Source: Pseudomonas fluorescens
GTDB lineage: Bacteria; Pseudomonadota; Gammaproteobacteria; Pseudomonadales; Pseudomonadaceae
Direction: 5' to 3'
DNA length: 64,000 bases
Assembly (NCBI RefSeq): GCF_001307275.1
Contig: NZ_CP012831.1
Location: forward strand, 5,634,501 to 5,698,500
A program made the translations under genes and the position numbers. The notes beneath the pieces are model-generated. The model worked only from the letters and a program-made list of their open reading frames with translations, was not told the origin of the DNA and did not search any database. This document shows positions 56,790 through 64,000 of the stretch, piece after piece. Every line of letters starts with the position of its first letter. Position 1 is the first letter of the stretch.

Positions 56790-57437
56790 ATGCCCCTTTC
56801 CCTGGCCAAAATGCGCCGCCAGTACACCCTCGACGGCCTGGATGAAGCCCAGGCACCGGACGATCCCCTGATCCTGTTCGGGCTCTGGATGCAACAAGCC
56901 CGCGAGACCGAAAGCCCGCCGGTGGAAGCCAACAGCATGGCCCTGGCGACGGTGGACGAGCAGGGCCGGCCCCATTGTCGGGTGCTGTTGCTCAAGGGTT
57001 TCGACGCCCAGGGTTTTTCGTTTTTCGGCAACTATGAAAGCGCCAAGGGACAGGACCTGGCGACGAATCCCTGGGCGGCCATGACGTTTTTCTGGCCGGG
57101 GCTGGAGCGGCAAGTACGCATCGAAGGGCCGGTCGAAAAACTCGATCCGGCGCTGTCGGATGCCTATTTCGAGTCCCGTTCCGCAGGCAGTCGCCTGGGT
57201 GCCTGGGCGTCGCCACAAAGTCGCCCACTGGCAGATCGGGCCGCGCTGGAAACCTTGCTGGCGCAGACGGAACAACGCTTCGCCGATCACCCCGTGCCGC
57301 GTCCCGACCATTGGGGCGGTTATTGCCTGCGGCCCGAACGCCTGGAGTTCTGGCAGGGCCGCGCCGACCGTTTGCACGATCGCCTCGACTACCGCCTGCG
57401 CGATGGCGCCTGGCAGCGTAGCCGCCTGGCACCCTGA
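56790..57437 (+). CDS. pdxH: pyridoxamine 5'-phosphate oxidase
   Basis: 215 residues, the standard PdxH length. Starts MPLSLAKMRRQYTLDGLDEA and has FMN/PLP-binding segments VLLLKGFDAQGFSFFGNYES, WPGLERQVRIEGPVEKL and EFWQGRADRLHDR in part. It oxidises PNP/PMP to PLP. ATG 56790 is 9 bases after GGAG. A GTG at 56775 is in frame but less like the family. Confidence 0.95.
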   Translation: MPLSLAKMRRQYTLDGLDEAQAPDDPLILFGLWMQQARETESPPVEANSMALATVDEQGRPHCRVLLLKGFDAQGFSFFGNYESAKGQDLATNPWAAMTFFWPGLERQVRIEGPVEKLDPALSDAYFESRSAGSRLGAWASPQSRPLADRAALETLLAQTEQRFADHPVPRPDHWGGYCLRPERLEFWQGRADRLHDRLDYRLRDGAWQRSRLAP

Positions 57438-57445
57438 CGCCAAGG

Positions 57446-57471
57446 GAGGTACCTCCAAGGAGGAATAGGCC
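57446..57471 (+). promoter_or_regulatory. shared element upstream of moaB (candidate NarL site)
   Basis: GAGGTA-N7-GGAGGAATAGGCC, 54-79 bases before the moaB start. It overlaps the perfect palindrome GGAGGTACCTCC (57445-57456). The same arrangement occurs upstream of the second dnr gene at 63015-63040. On the opposite strand it reads TATTCCTCC and TACCTC, which resemble NarL heptamers. Confidence 0.5.
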
Positions 57472-57524
57472 CGGCAACGATTGCGGTTCAGGCTGGGCCA
57501 TCTTTTCTGACAGGACGGCTGATC

Positions 57525-58079
57525 ATGGCCCATCTGACGCAACGCCTCTTTCAACCGCTGAACATCGCGGTCCTTACCATCAGCGATACACGAACCTTCG
57601 ACACCGACACCTCGGGCCAGACCCTGGCGGACCTGCTGCAAACAGCTGGGCACGTGCTCATCGACCGCGGGCTGGTGAAGGACGATATCTACCAGATCCG
57701 CGCCCAGGTCTCCCAATGGATCGCCGACCCCAAGGTGCAGGTGGTGTTGATGACCGGCGGCACTGGTTTCACCCCGCGCGACAACACCCCCCAAGCCGTG
57801 GCGCCGTTGCTGGACAAGCAGGTGGACGGTTTCGGCGAGCTGTTCCGCCAGGTGTCGCTGGCGCAGATCGGCATGTCCACCCTGCAATCGCGGGCATTGG
57901 CGGGCATGAGCAATGGCGTGCTGGTGTGTTGCTTGCCAGGCTCGCCGGGGGCTTGTCGGACCGGTTGGGAGCAGATCCTGGCCGGACAACTGGACAGTCG
58001 CACCGGCCCGTGCAATTTCACTCCGCACCTCAAGCCCCAGGACGGCATCGCCCCTGCCGCATGCGAGACGCGCTCGTGA
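57525..58079 (+). CDS. moaB: molybdenum cofactor biosynthesis protein MoaB
   Basis: 184 residues of the MogA/MoaB family: LNIAVLTISDTRTFDTDTSG, LMTGGTGFTPRDNTPQAV and a late LPGSPGACRTGWEQI motif. It adenylylates molybdopterin before Mo insertion. It overlaps moeA by 4 bases (GTGA). Moco supply is needed for nitrate reductase, whose regulators narXL lie nearby. Confidence 0.94.
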   Translation: MAHLTQRLFQPLNIAVLTISDTRTFDTDTSGQTLADLLQTAGHVLIDRGLVKDDIYQIRAQVSQWIADPKVQVVLMTGGTGFTPRDNTPQAVAPLLDKQVDGFGELFRQVSLAQIGMSTLQSRALAGMSNGVLVCCLPGSPGACRTGWEQILAGQLDSRTGPCNFTPHLKPQDGIAPAACETRS

Positions 58080-59311
58080 GCGGTCGGGTGTGCGACAGCG
58101 GCGTGCTGATGCCGGTGGATGAGGCGATCCGGCATTTGCTCGACCAGGCACCGCCGCCACCGCCCGTGCAACGGGTCGGCCTGGACCAGGCCCTGGCGCG
58201 TGTGTTGGCTGCCGATATCCTGTGCCCGATGAATCTGCCGGCCTGGGACAACAGCGCGATGGACGGCTATGCCCTGCGGGCCGCTGACCTGCCGGTTGAC
58301 GGCGGCTACCTGGCGTTGGCCGGGCGCATCGCCGCCGGTGACGAGCCGGGCGAACCGTTGCAGGACGGGCAGGTCGTGCGGATTTTTACCGGTGCGCCGC
58401 TGCCACCGGGGGCCGACACGGTGGTGCCACAGGAGCGCTGCCAGGTCGATGGCGAGCGGGTCTGGTTGCCGTCGGTCAACGGCGGTGAGCATGTGCGAAA
58501 GGAAGGTGAGGAGCTGCGTCGAGGAGACCGGCTGCTTGAAGCCGGCACGCGCCTGCGCGCCCAGGAGTTGGGTTTGCTCGCCGGTGCCGGAGTCCCTCAG
58601 GTGGACGTCTATCGCCCCTTGCAAGTGGGCTTGCTCAGCAGCGGCGATGAGCTGCGCGAGCCGGGCGAGCCACTGGCGCCGGGGCAGATCTACAACAGCA
58701 ATCGCCATAGCCTCGCCGCGCTGTTGCGCGGCTGGGGCGTCGAGGTGCATGACTTCGGGGTCATGCCCGACCAGTTATTGGCCAGTCGGCAAGCGTTGCG
58801 CCTGGCCGCGGCCGAATGCGATGTGCTGATCACATCGGGCGGTGTTTCGGTGGGTGAAGAGGACCACCTCAAGCAAGCCATCGAAGCCTTGGGCAGCATC
58901 GACCTCTGGCGCCTGGCGATCCAGCCGGGCAAGCCCCTGGCCTTTGGCGATGTGGAAGGCAAGCCTTGGCTCGGGCTGCCGGGCAATCCGTCGGCGGCGT
59001 TGATTACCGCGCTGATCGTCGTACGGCCGTTCCTGTTTCGGGCCCAGGGCATGGGGAATGTCCTGCCGGTGCCGTTGCAACTGCCGGCGGGGTTCGACTG
59101 GCTCAAGCGCAACCGGCGTCGACAGTACTTGCGCGCCAGGTTGGTGGCGGATGCCAACGGTCACCTGTGCGTGACGCTGCACCCGCAGCAAAGTTCGGCG
59201 ATGCTGACGGCCGCGTGCTGGGCCGATGGGCTGGCGGTGGTGGAGTGCGAGGCGCAGTTGCACAAGCACGACAAGGTGCTGTACCTGCCATTCACTGACC
59301 TGATGCATTGA
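58076..59311 (+). CDS. moeA: molybdopterin molybdenumtransferase MoeA
   Basis: 411 residues: LPAWDNSAMDGYALRAADL, GQVVRIFTGAPLPPGADTVV, LITSGGVSVGEEDHLKQ-type (here LITSGGVSVGEED) and IQPGKPLAFGDVEGKPWLGL in part. It inserts Mo into adenylylated molybdopterin. The start is taken as GTG 58076, overlapping the moaB stop; the internal ATG at 58109 would remove the CDSGVLMPVDEA segment that homologues carry. Confidence 0.92.
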   Translation: MSGRVCDSGVLMPVDEAIRHLLDQAPPPPPVQRVGLDQALARVLAADILCPMNLPAWDNSAMDGYALRAADLPVDGGYLALAGRIAAGDEPGEPLQDGQVVRIFTGAPLPPGADTVVPQERCQVDGERVWLPSVNGGEHVRKEGEELRRGDRLLEAGTRLRAQELGLLAGAGVPQVDVYRPLQVGLLSSGDELREPGEPLAPGQIYNSNRHSLAALLRGWGVEVHDFGVMPDQLLASRQALRLAAAECDVLITSGGVSVGEEDHLKQAIEALGSIDLWRLAIQPGKPLAFGDVEGKPWLGLPGNPSAALITALIVVRPFLFRAQGMGNVLPVPLQLPAGFDWLKRNRRRQYLRARLVADANGHLCVTLHPQQSSAMLTAACWADGLAVVECEAQLHKHDKVLYLPFTDLMH

Positions 59312-59331
59312 CGGCAATTGATTGCCGTCAA
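59308..59331 (+). promoter_or_regulatory. FNR/DNR box of ubiUVT within a 24-base inverted repeat
   Basis: TTGACGGCAAT and ATTGCCGTCAA form perfect 11-base arms with a 2-base centre; the left arm includes the moeA stop. Within it TTGATTGCCGTCAA (59318-59331) matches the FNR consensus with one mismatch. A TAGACT hexamer at 59353-59358 is centred 31 bases downstream, the class II spacing. Confidence 0.75.
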
Positions 59332-59392
59332 GGTCGCCGGCCGAGGGCTGGCTAGACTGGCGGCGGCCTTAGTTTTCTCACGAGGATGCCCC

Positions 59393-60388
59393 ATGCAACT
59401 GGTTTGCCCGGCAGGGAATCTGCCTGCCCTCAAAGCGGCGGTGCGCCAAGGCGCCGATGCCGTCTATGTCGGCTTTCGCGATGACACCAATGCCCGGCAC
59501 TTCGCCGGGCTGAATATGGACGACAAACAGTTCGACGCCGCAGTCGCGCATATCCGTCAGCACCAACGCAAACTGTACGTGGCGGTCAATACTTACCCGC
59601 AACCCAAGGGCTGGGAGCGCTGGCAACGGGCCGTGGACCGTGCCGCCGATTTCGGCGTGGACGCCCTGATCGCCGCCGACCCCGGCGTGCTCGGCTACGC
59701 CAGCCAGCGCCATCCGAAACTGGCGCTGCACCTGTCGGTACAAGGCTCGGCGACCCACGCCGCGGCCCTGGCTTTTTACGCCCAGCGCTATGACATCCGT
59801 CGCGCGGTGCTGCCGCGGGTACTGTCCCTGGCCCAGGTGCGGCAGGTGGCGGCGGGCAGCCCGGTGCCTATCGAAGTCTTCGGTTTCGGCAGCCTGTGCA
59901 TCATGGCCGAGGGCCGTTGCCACTTGTCTTCCTACATCACCGGCGAATCGCCGAACTTGTGCGGCGTCTGCTCGCCCGCCAAGGCGGTGCGCTGGAGCGA
60001 GGACGCCCAAGGCCTCAGCGCACGCTTGAGCGAGGTGCTGATCGACCGCTACACCCCCGAAGAACCGGCCGGTTACCCGACCCTGTGCAAGGGCCGCTTC
60101 CTGGTGGGTGGCAAACGCTTCCATGCGCTGGAAGAACCCACCAGCCTCGACACCCTCGACCTGCTGCCGGAACTGACCGCCATCGGCGTTGAAGCGGTGA
60201 AAATCGAAGGCCGTCAACGCAGCCCGGCCTACGTTGAACAGGTGACCCGGGTCTGGCGCGCCGCGCTGGATGCCCACCAGGCCGCGCCGCAGCGGTTCCG
60301 GGTGCGGGAAGAATGGCGCCAGGTGCTGGCTGGTCTGTCCGAAGGCAGCCAGACCACCCTGGGCGCCTACCATCGATCATGGCAATGA
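59393..60388 (+). CDS. ubiU: UbiU, O2-independent ubiquinone hydroxylation protein (U32 family)
   Basis: 331 residues of the U32 peptidase-like family. The four [4Fe-4S] ligands of UbiU align as Cys169, Cys176, Cys193 and Cys232 (SLCIMAEGRCHLSS, NLCGVCSP, PTLCKGRF). With UbiV it hydroxylates the ubiquinone ring without O2. An FNR-type box upstream fits anaerobic expression. Confidence 0.95.
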   Translation: MQLVCPAGNLPALKAAVRQGADAVYVGFRDDTNARHFAGLNMDDKQFDAAVAHIRQHQRKLYVAVNTYPQPKGWERWQRAVDRAADFGVDALIAADPGVLGYASQRHPKLALHLSVQGSATHAAALAFYAQRYDIRRAVLPRVLSLAQVRQVAAGSPVPIEVFGFGSLCIMAEGRCHLSSYITGESPNLCGVCSPAKAVRWSEDAQGLSARLSEVLIDRYTPEEPAGYPTLCKGRFLVGGKRFHALEEPTSLDTLDLLPELTAIGVEAVKIEGRQRSPAYVEQVTRVWRAALDAHQAAPQRFRVREEWRQVLAGLSEGSQTTLGAYHRSWQ

Positions 60389-60398
60389 AGGAGGTCAG

Positions 60399-61289
60399 AT
60401 GAAACTCAGCCTGGGACCGGTCCTGTTTTATTGGGACAAAGCGCAACTGGGGAATTTCTATGCCGAGATGTCGGCCTTGCCGCTGGACGTGATTTACCTG
60501 GGGGAAACCGTGTGCTCGAAGCGCCGGGCGTTTTCCCTGGATCAATGGCTGGGCCTGGGGCGCGAGCTGCAAACGTGTAGCCAGGCGCAGATCGTGTTGT
60601 CGAGCCTGACGCTGATCGAAGCGGCCTCGGAGCTTTCTTCGCTACGACGCCTGTGTGACAACGGCCAATTGTTGGTGGAGGCGAACGACATGGGTGCGGT
60701 GCAGCTCCTGGCCGAACGCAAGCTGCCCTTTGTCGGCGGCCCGGCGCTGAACCTGTACAACGGCCATGCCCTGGGGCAATTGCTCGACAGCGGCATGATC
60801 CGCTGGGTGCCACCCGTGGAGTGCTCGGCGGCGCTGATCGGCGACGTGCTGGAGCAGGTGCTGGAGATGGACCGCGAGGTGCCTGAAGTGGAGATTTTTT
60901 CCTATGGTCATCTGCCCTTGGCGTACTCGGCGCGCTGCTTTACCGCCCGGGCCGAAAACCGACCCAAGGACGACTGTCAGTTCTGTTGCATCAACTACCC
61001 CGACGGCCTGGCGTTGAGCAGTCAGGAAGGCCAACAGTTGTTCACCCTCAACGGCATCCAGACGATGTCCGGCGAGGTGACCAACCTGCTGGCCGATTAC
61101 CACGCGCTGCTGGCCTGCGGTGCCGACCTGCTGCGGCTGAGCCCGCGCGCCCAGGGCATGGCCGAGGTGGTCGCGGCCTTCGACAAGGTTCGCCAGGGCG
61201 AGGCACCGCCGCTGTTCGTCGAAGGGTGCAACGGTTACTGGCACGGCCATGCCGGCATGTTGAAGGTAGAGGAGGCAGGCCTGTGTTGA
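60399..61289 (+). CDS. ubiV: UbiV, O2-independent ubiquinone hydroxylation protein
   Basis: 296 residues. Cluster ligands align as Cys39 (GETVCSKRR), Cys180 (YSARCFTARA), Cys193 and Cys197 (DDCQFCCINYPDG). It forms a heterodimer with UbiU. A GGAGG ribosome site precedes ATG 60399. It overlaps the ubiT start. Confidence 0.95.
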   Translation: MKLSLGPVLFYWDKAQLGNFYAEMSALPLDVIYLGETVCSKRRAFSLDQWLGLGRELQTCSQAQIVLSSLTLIEAASELSSLRRLCDNGQLLVEANDMGAVQLLAERKLPFVGGPALNLYNGHALGQLLDSGMIRWVPPVECSAALIGDVLEQVLEMDREVPEVEIFSYGHLPLAYSARCFTARAENRPKDDCQFCCINYPDGLALSSQEGQQLFTLNGIQTMSGEVTNLLADYHALLACGADLLRLSPRAQGMAEVVAAFDKVRQGEAPPLFVEGCNGYWHGHAGMLKVEEAGLC

Positions 61290-61753
61290 GTCCGAAGAAG
61301 TGGGTGCTCAAGGGTGCTGACCGCTTGCTGCCCCTGGTGGGCAAAGTGCCGTTCGTGGTGCAGCGCCTGGCGTTGCAGCAGGCGCTCAATCGCTGCCTGG
61401 CCGAGCCGCTGCGCGATGGCGGGTTCGATGTGCTGCGTGGGCGCTGGTTGTGCCTGCGGGTGCCCGACTTGAAATTGTGTTGGTACCTGACTCTGGCGCG
61501 GGATGGATTGCGCATCGCCGAGCGCGCCGAGGCCCAGGTCACCATCAGTGGCAACTGGCGTGAGTTTCTGTTGCTGGCCAGCCGTCAGGAGGACCCCGAT
61601 ACGTTGTTCTTCCGGCGGCGGTTGGTGATCGAGGGCGACACCGAACTGGGGCTGGCTTTGAAGAACCTGATCGACAGCCTCGACCCGGACGTATTGCCGC
61701 CGTGGTTATGGCGCAATCTGGAACGGGCGGGCAAGGGGTTGGCAGCAGTGTGA
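61283..61753 (+). CDS. ubiT: UbiT, SCP2-domain lipid-binding ubiquinone accessory protein
   Basis: 156 residues with an SCP2 fold (VRVPDLKLCWYLTLARDGLR in part, AQVTISGNWREFLLLASR, FFRRRLVIEGDTELGL). UbiT carries ubiquinone intermediates in the O2-independent pathway. The start is GTG 61283 (or TTG 61286) after GGAGGC, overlapping the ubiV stop. It overlaps the next gene as TGATG. Confidence 0.9.
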   Translation: MLSPKKWVLKGADRLLPLVGKVPFVVQRLALQQALNRCLAEPLRDGGFDVLRGRWLCLRVPDLKLCWYLTLARDGLRIAERAEAQVTISGNWREFLLLASRQEDPDTLFFRRRLVIEGDTELGLALKNLIDSLDPDVLPPWLWRNLERAGKGLAAV

Positions 61754-62127
61754 TGAAAGCCCCAAGCGTATTGCCCTTGGTGTACTCCTGTTCCGGTTGC
61801 TCCAACGTGGCGCAACTGGCCAACACCGTCGCCCTGCGCCTGGACCGCGCCGGCCTGGCCGAGATGTCCTGCATCGTTGGCGTGGGTGGGCATGTGGCGC
61901 CACTGGTCAACAAGGCACGATCGGGGCGACGGATCATTGCCCTGGACGGTTGCCCGTTACAGTGCGTGCAGGCGTGTTTGCAGCAGCATGACCTGGAGGC
62001 GGATGTGCATGTGATTTTGAGTCAGTTGGGCTGGCGCAAGCGTTTTGGGGTCGATTGCTCGCAAGAGGAGGGGGATGTGTTGTTCGAGCGGTTGATAGCG
62101 ATGATAGGGGGTGATCAAAGCCCCTGA
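61753..62127 (+). CDS. DGC-domain putative zinc-binding protein
   Basis: 124 residues with Cys motifs PLVYSCSGCSNVAQLAN near the N-terminus and ALDGCPLQCVQACLQQH in the middle, the hallmark of the DGC family, whose function is unknown. Start codon overlaps the ubiT stop, so it belongs to the ubiUVT operon. A link to anaerobic quinone synthesis or metal handling is suggested only by position. Confidence 0.82.
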   Translation: MKAPSVLPLVYSCSGCSNVAQLANTVALRLDRAGLAEMSCIVGVGGHVAPLVNKARSGRRIIALDGCPLQCVQACLQQHDLEADVHVILSQLGWRKRFGVDCSQEEGDVLFERLIAMIGGDQSP

Positions 62128-62143
62128 GCCAAACACCGATCCC

Positions 62144-62274
62144 GTGGCGAGGGAGCTTGCTCCCGCTGGGGGGCGAAGCACCCCCAGGTTTGCCACAGCG
62201 ATGCGTCAGGTTGATTGCGTCTGGCCTGTTTGGGGCTGCTGCGCAGCCCAGCGGGAGCAAGCTCCCTCGCCACA
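62144..62274. repeat. REPIN, GTGGCGAGGGAGCTTGC type
   Basis: GTGGCGAGGGAGCTTGCTCC and its inverse lie between the converging DGC-domain and second dnr genes. Confidence 0.9.
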
Positions 62275-62292
62275 GAGGGGCACTTGCTCGGG

Positions 62293-62970
62293 CTATTGCT
62301 GGTAAGCCTCCAGCGCCTCTTCGGCCAGGATGCGAATGTTGCGCCGCTCCATGGCGATCAGGCCGCCGTCCACCAGACGATGAAGAATCCGCGAAAAGGT
62401 TTCCGGCTGGATCCCCAGTTTGGAGGCCACCAGGCGTTTGGAAACCTGCAGGACCACCTGGCCGTCCCGTGGGTCGCGCTCCTGGAGCAAAAAGTTGATG
62501 ACCCGCCGACTGGCACTGGCCAGGGTCAGGTTATCGATATCCTTGAGGCGCTGGTGCAGGTGGATGCTCATGCTCGCCAGGATCGCCAGGCAGACCTTGG
62601 GCTGGTCCTCCAGGGCCTTGCGGTAATGGGTGCCTTCGATACTCACCAGCACACTCTCCTTGATCGCCGATGCGCTGACCGGGTAGCAACGGGCCTGGCT
62701 GAACAGCAGGGCCTCGGCGAAGGTCTGCCCGGGCTGGATGATTTCCACCAGGTTCTCCTGGCCCTCGCCAGTGACCCGGAACAGCTTGATCTGGCCGCTG
62801 ACCAGCAAGAAAAACCGCTTGGCCGGGTCGCCCTGGTGCATGAGCGTGCTGTTGCAGGCCAGGCGCTTGAGCACGGCGAGGTTGCAGACATCTTCAAAGA
62901 CCCGCTCCGGCAACTGGCTGAACAGGTGATGACGACGCAACAGTAAAACGATGGAAGGGTGGGTCAGCAT
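62293..62970 (-). CDS. second Dnr-type Crp/Fnr regulator
   Basis: 225 residues with an effector domain lacking an Fnr-type Cys cluster and a helix-turn-helix (SKRLVASKLGIQPETFSRILHRL) close to that of the Dnr at 51188. Several pseudomonads carry more than one Dnr-like protein (for example DnrD, DnrE and DnrS of P. stutzeri). Position beside narXL suggests a role in nitrate respiration. A GAGGTA-N7-GGAGGCATAGGCC element lies 45-70 bases upstream. Confidence 0.88.
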   Translation of the reverse strand: MLTHPSIVLLLRRHHLFSQLPERVFEDVCNLAVLKRLACNSTLMHQGDPAKRFFLLVSGQIKLFRVTGEGQENLVEIIQPGQTFAEALLFSQARCYPVSASAIKESVLVSIEGTHYRKALEDQPKVCLAILASMSIHLHQRLKDIDNLTLASASRRVINFLLQERDPRDGQVVLQVSKRLVASKLGIQPETFSRILHRLVDGGLIAMERRNIRILAEEALEAYQQ

Positions 62971-63014
62971 GGCGTACCTCCGCGTGCCGTCATGGTAGGG
63001 CCCAATACGCCGCC

Positions 63015-63040
63015 GGCCTATGCCTCCGCAGGCCTACCTC
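63015..63040 (-). promoter_or_regulatory. shared element upstream of the second dnr gene (candidate NarL site)
   Basis: On the minus strand GAGGTA-N7-GGAGGCATAGGCC, with the same spacing as the element upstream of moaB at 57446 and 12 of 13 bases identical in the right block. Confidence 0.5.
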
Positions 63041-63077
63041 GGAAGAGGGAGGGCCTCTCGATCAAGGCACAAACTCC

Positions 63078-63169
63078 TGTGGGAGCGAGCTTGCTCGCGA
63101 TGACGACGGCACAGGCGACATCGCCGTAGGCTGACCCACCGCTATCGCGAGCAAGCTCGCTCCCACAGG
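63078..63169. repeat. REPIN
   Basis: TGTGGGAGCGAGCTTGCTCG and its inverse at the right end, between narL and the second dnr gene. Confidence 0.9.
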
Positions 63170-63189
63170 GGGAAATGTGTTGAGTTGAT

Positions 63190-63837
63190 CTAACCGGCCC
63201 CGCGCAAATGTTCCATCGCCCACACCGCCGCCTCCACCCGCGAGCGCAGGCCGAGCTTGTGCAGCAGGTTCTTCACATGGACCTTGACCGTGCCTTCGGT
63301 GATGCCCAGCTTGTGGCCGATGACCTTGTTGCTGTAGCCGCCGGCGATGGTCTTGAGCACCTGGCGTTCGCGTTCGGTCAGTTCCACATCGGCCTGGCGC
63401 GGTGGCGAGCGCAGGGCCTGGGCCATGACGCGGGTCAGCCCGGGGCTGATCACCAGGGCACCGTTGAGGGCGTCGCGGATGTACTGGATCAGCAGCTCCG
63501 GCTCCATATCCTTGAGCAGGTAACCGTTGGCGTCCAGGCGCAGGGCATCGCGGATGTCGTCCTCGGCATCGGACACGGTGAACAACAGCACCTTGCCGGT
63601 GTAGTGCATGGCGCGCAGCCGGCGCAGGGTCTCGATGCCGTTCATCTGCGGCATGTTGTTGTCCAGCAACACCAGGTCGGGCTGGAGCGGTTCGATCAGG
63701 CTCAGGGCTTCTTCGCCGTGGCTGGCTTCGCCAACGATCTGCAAGTCGTCTTCGAGCTCGAGCATCTGGCGGATCCCGCGACGCATCATCGGGTGATCGT
63801 CGACCAGTAGCAGGGTGTGACGCAGGGGGGCGTTCAT
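63190..63837 (-). CDS. narL: NarL nitrate/nitrite response regulator
   Basis: 215 residues: receiver domain with phospho-acceptor Asp in LVLLDNNMPQMNGIETL and acidic pocket LVDDHPMMRR, then a LuxR/NarL helix-turn-helix (LTERERQVLKTIAGGYSNKV, ITEGTVKVHVKNLLHKLGL). It overlaps narX by 4 bases. It is the nitrate-responsive partner of the NarX kinase. Confidence 0.95.
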   Translation of the reverse strand: MNAPLRHTLLLVDDHPMMRRGIRQMLELEDDLQIVGEASHGEEALSLIEPLQPDLVLLDNNMPQMNGIETLRRLRAMHYTGKVLLFTVSDAEDDIRDALRLDANGYLLKDMEPELLIQYIRDALNGALVISPGLTRVMAQALRSPPRQADVELTERERQVLKTIAGGYSNKVIGHKLGITEGTVKVHVKNLLHKLGLRSRVEAAVWAMEHLRGAG

Positions 63838-64000
63838 GTTGCGATGCCTTCGGTGGGTTGGCCCAGGAATTCCGGTTGGAAATGCACCTGGATACGGGTG
63901 CCCTGGGGTGTACGGGAGTGAATCTGCAGTTGGCCGTGCAGGCTGCGGGCCCGCTCGTTCATGATGTTCAGGCCATGGTGTTCGCGCTGGTCGACCTCGC
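63834..64000 (-). CDS. narX: NarX nitrate sensor kinase, C-terminal end (partial)
   Basis: The last 55 codons of a histidine kinase: EHHGLNIMNERARSLHGQLQ is the end of the ATPase domain of NarX/NarQ-type kinases. The remainder lies beyond the right edge. Identified by overlap with narL (ATGA). Confidence 0.88.
   Translation of the reverse strand, partial: EVDQREHHGLNIMNERARSLHGQLQIHSRTPQGTRIQVHFQPEFLGQPTEGIAT

Noticed and set aside
1..64000. tRNA, rRNA, insertion sequences, integrases or att sites
   Set aside because: No cloverleaf-like sequence, ribosomal segment, transposase, integrase or terminal repeat was recognised on reading either strand; a dedicated tRNA scan was not possible.

Overview
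The window looks like chromosome of a denitrifying Pseudomonas of the fluorescens/brassicacearum/corrugata type. The evidence is the GC-rich, Pseudomonas-style coding, a complete cytochrome cd1 denitrification island in Pseudomonas order (nirSMCFDLGHJEN, nirQOP, norCBD, dnr), and more than 20 fluorescens-group REP/REPIN palindromes between genes. The species cannot be fixed from the sequence alone. I see no tRNA, rRNA, insertion sequence, prophage or CRISPR array.

Region 1 (1-8.9 kb): the tail of a thioredoxin-like gene, a small secreted protein, then acoR divergent from the acetoin/butanediol operon acoXABC-bdhA. A near-perfect sigma-54 promoter and a palindromic upstream site lie between them. 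A DinB-like gene follows.

Region 2 (9.1-21.8 kb): a hydroxyproline catabolism locus on the minus strand. One operon carries an amino-acid ABC transporter, a single-chain aconitase X (cis-3-hydroxyproline dehydratase type), a proline-racemase-family dehydratase with Ser/Thr active-site residues, and a DapA-family deaminase. A second operon carries 4-hydroxyproline 2-epimerase and a three-part FAD/[2Fe-2S] D-hydroxyproline dehydrogenase. An AraC-type and a GntR-type regulator flank these, and a GTATACGA-containing site lies in front of both the gntR gene and the transporter operon.

Region 3 (21.8-35.7 kb): accessory metabolism. It holds an MFS transporter with a divergent MocR regulator, a TonB-dependent siderophore receptor with a Fur-like box and a leader terminator, an SDR lacking its catalytic Tyr, a tautomerase and LysR gene sharing a duplicated 48-bp upstream motif, an NTF2-like secreted protein, and a LysR/MFS/glucarate-dehydratase-like/porin cluster with 37-bp tandem repeats.

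Region 4 (35.7-64 kb): anaerobic respiration. The eleven-gene nir operon runs leftwards and nirQOP-norCBD rightwards. They are followed by dnr with dnrP, nnrS and a CopD-like gene, dnrN (ytfE family) divergent from norR, pdxH, moaB-moeA, the O2-independent ubiquinone genes ubiUVT with a DGC-domain gene, a second dnr-type gene, narL and the end of narX. FNR/DNR boxes lie in front of nirS/nirQ, norC and ubiU, with a weaker one at nnrS.

The most interesting signal is regulatory. Triplet NorR boxes (GGT-N7-ACC) plus a sigma-54 promoter, with almost the same geometry, precede both dnrN and a 29-codon membrane peptide gene that leads into dnr. This predicts that NO acting through NorR feeds directly into expression of the Dnr denitrification activator. 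A second shared element, GAGGTA-N7-GGAGGMATAGGCC, lies upstream of moaB-moeA and of the second dnr gene and may be a NarL site.
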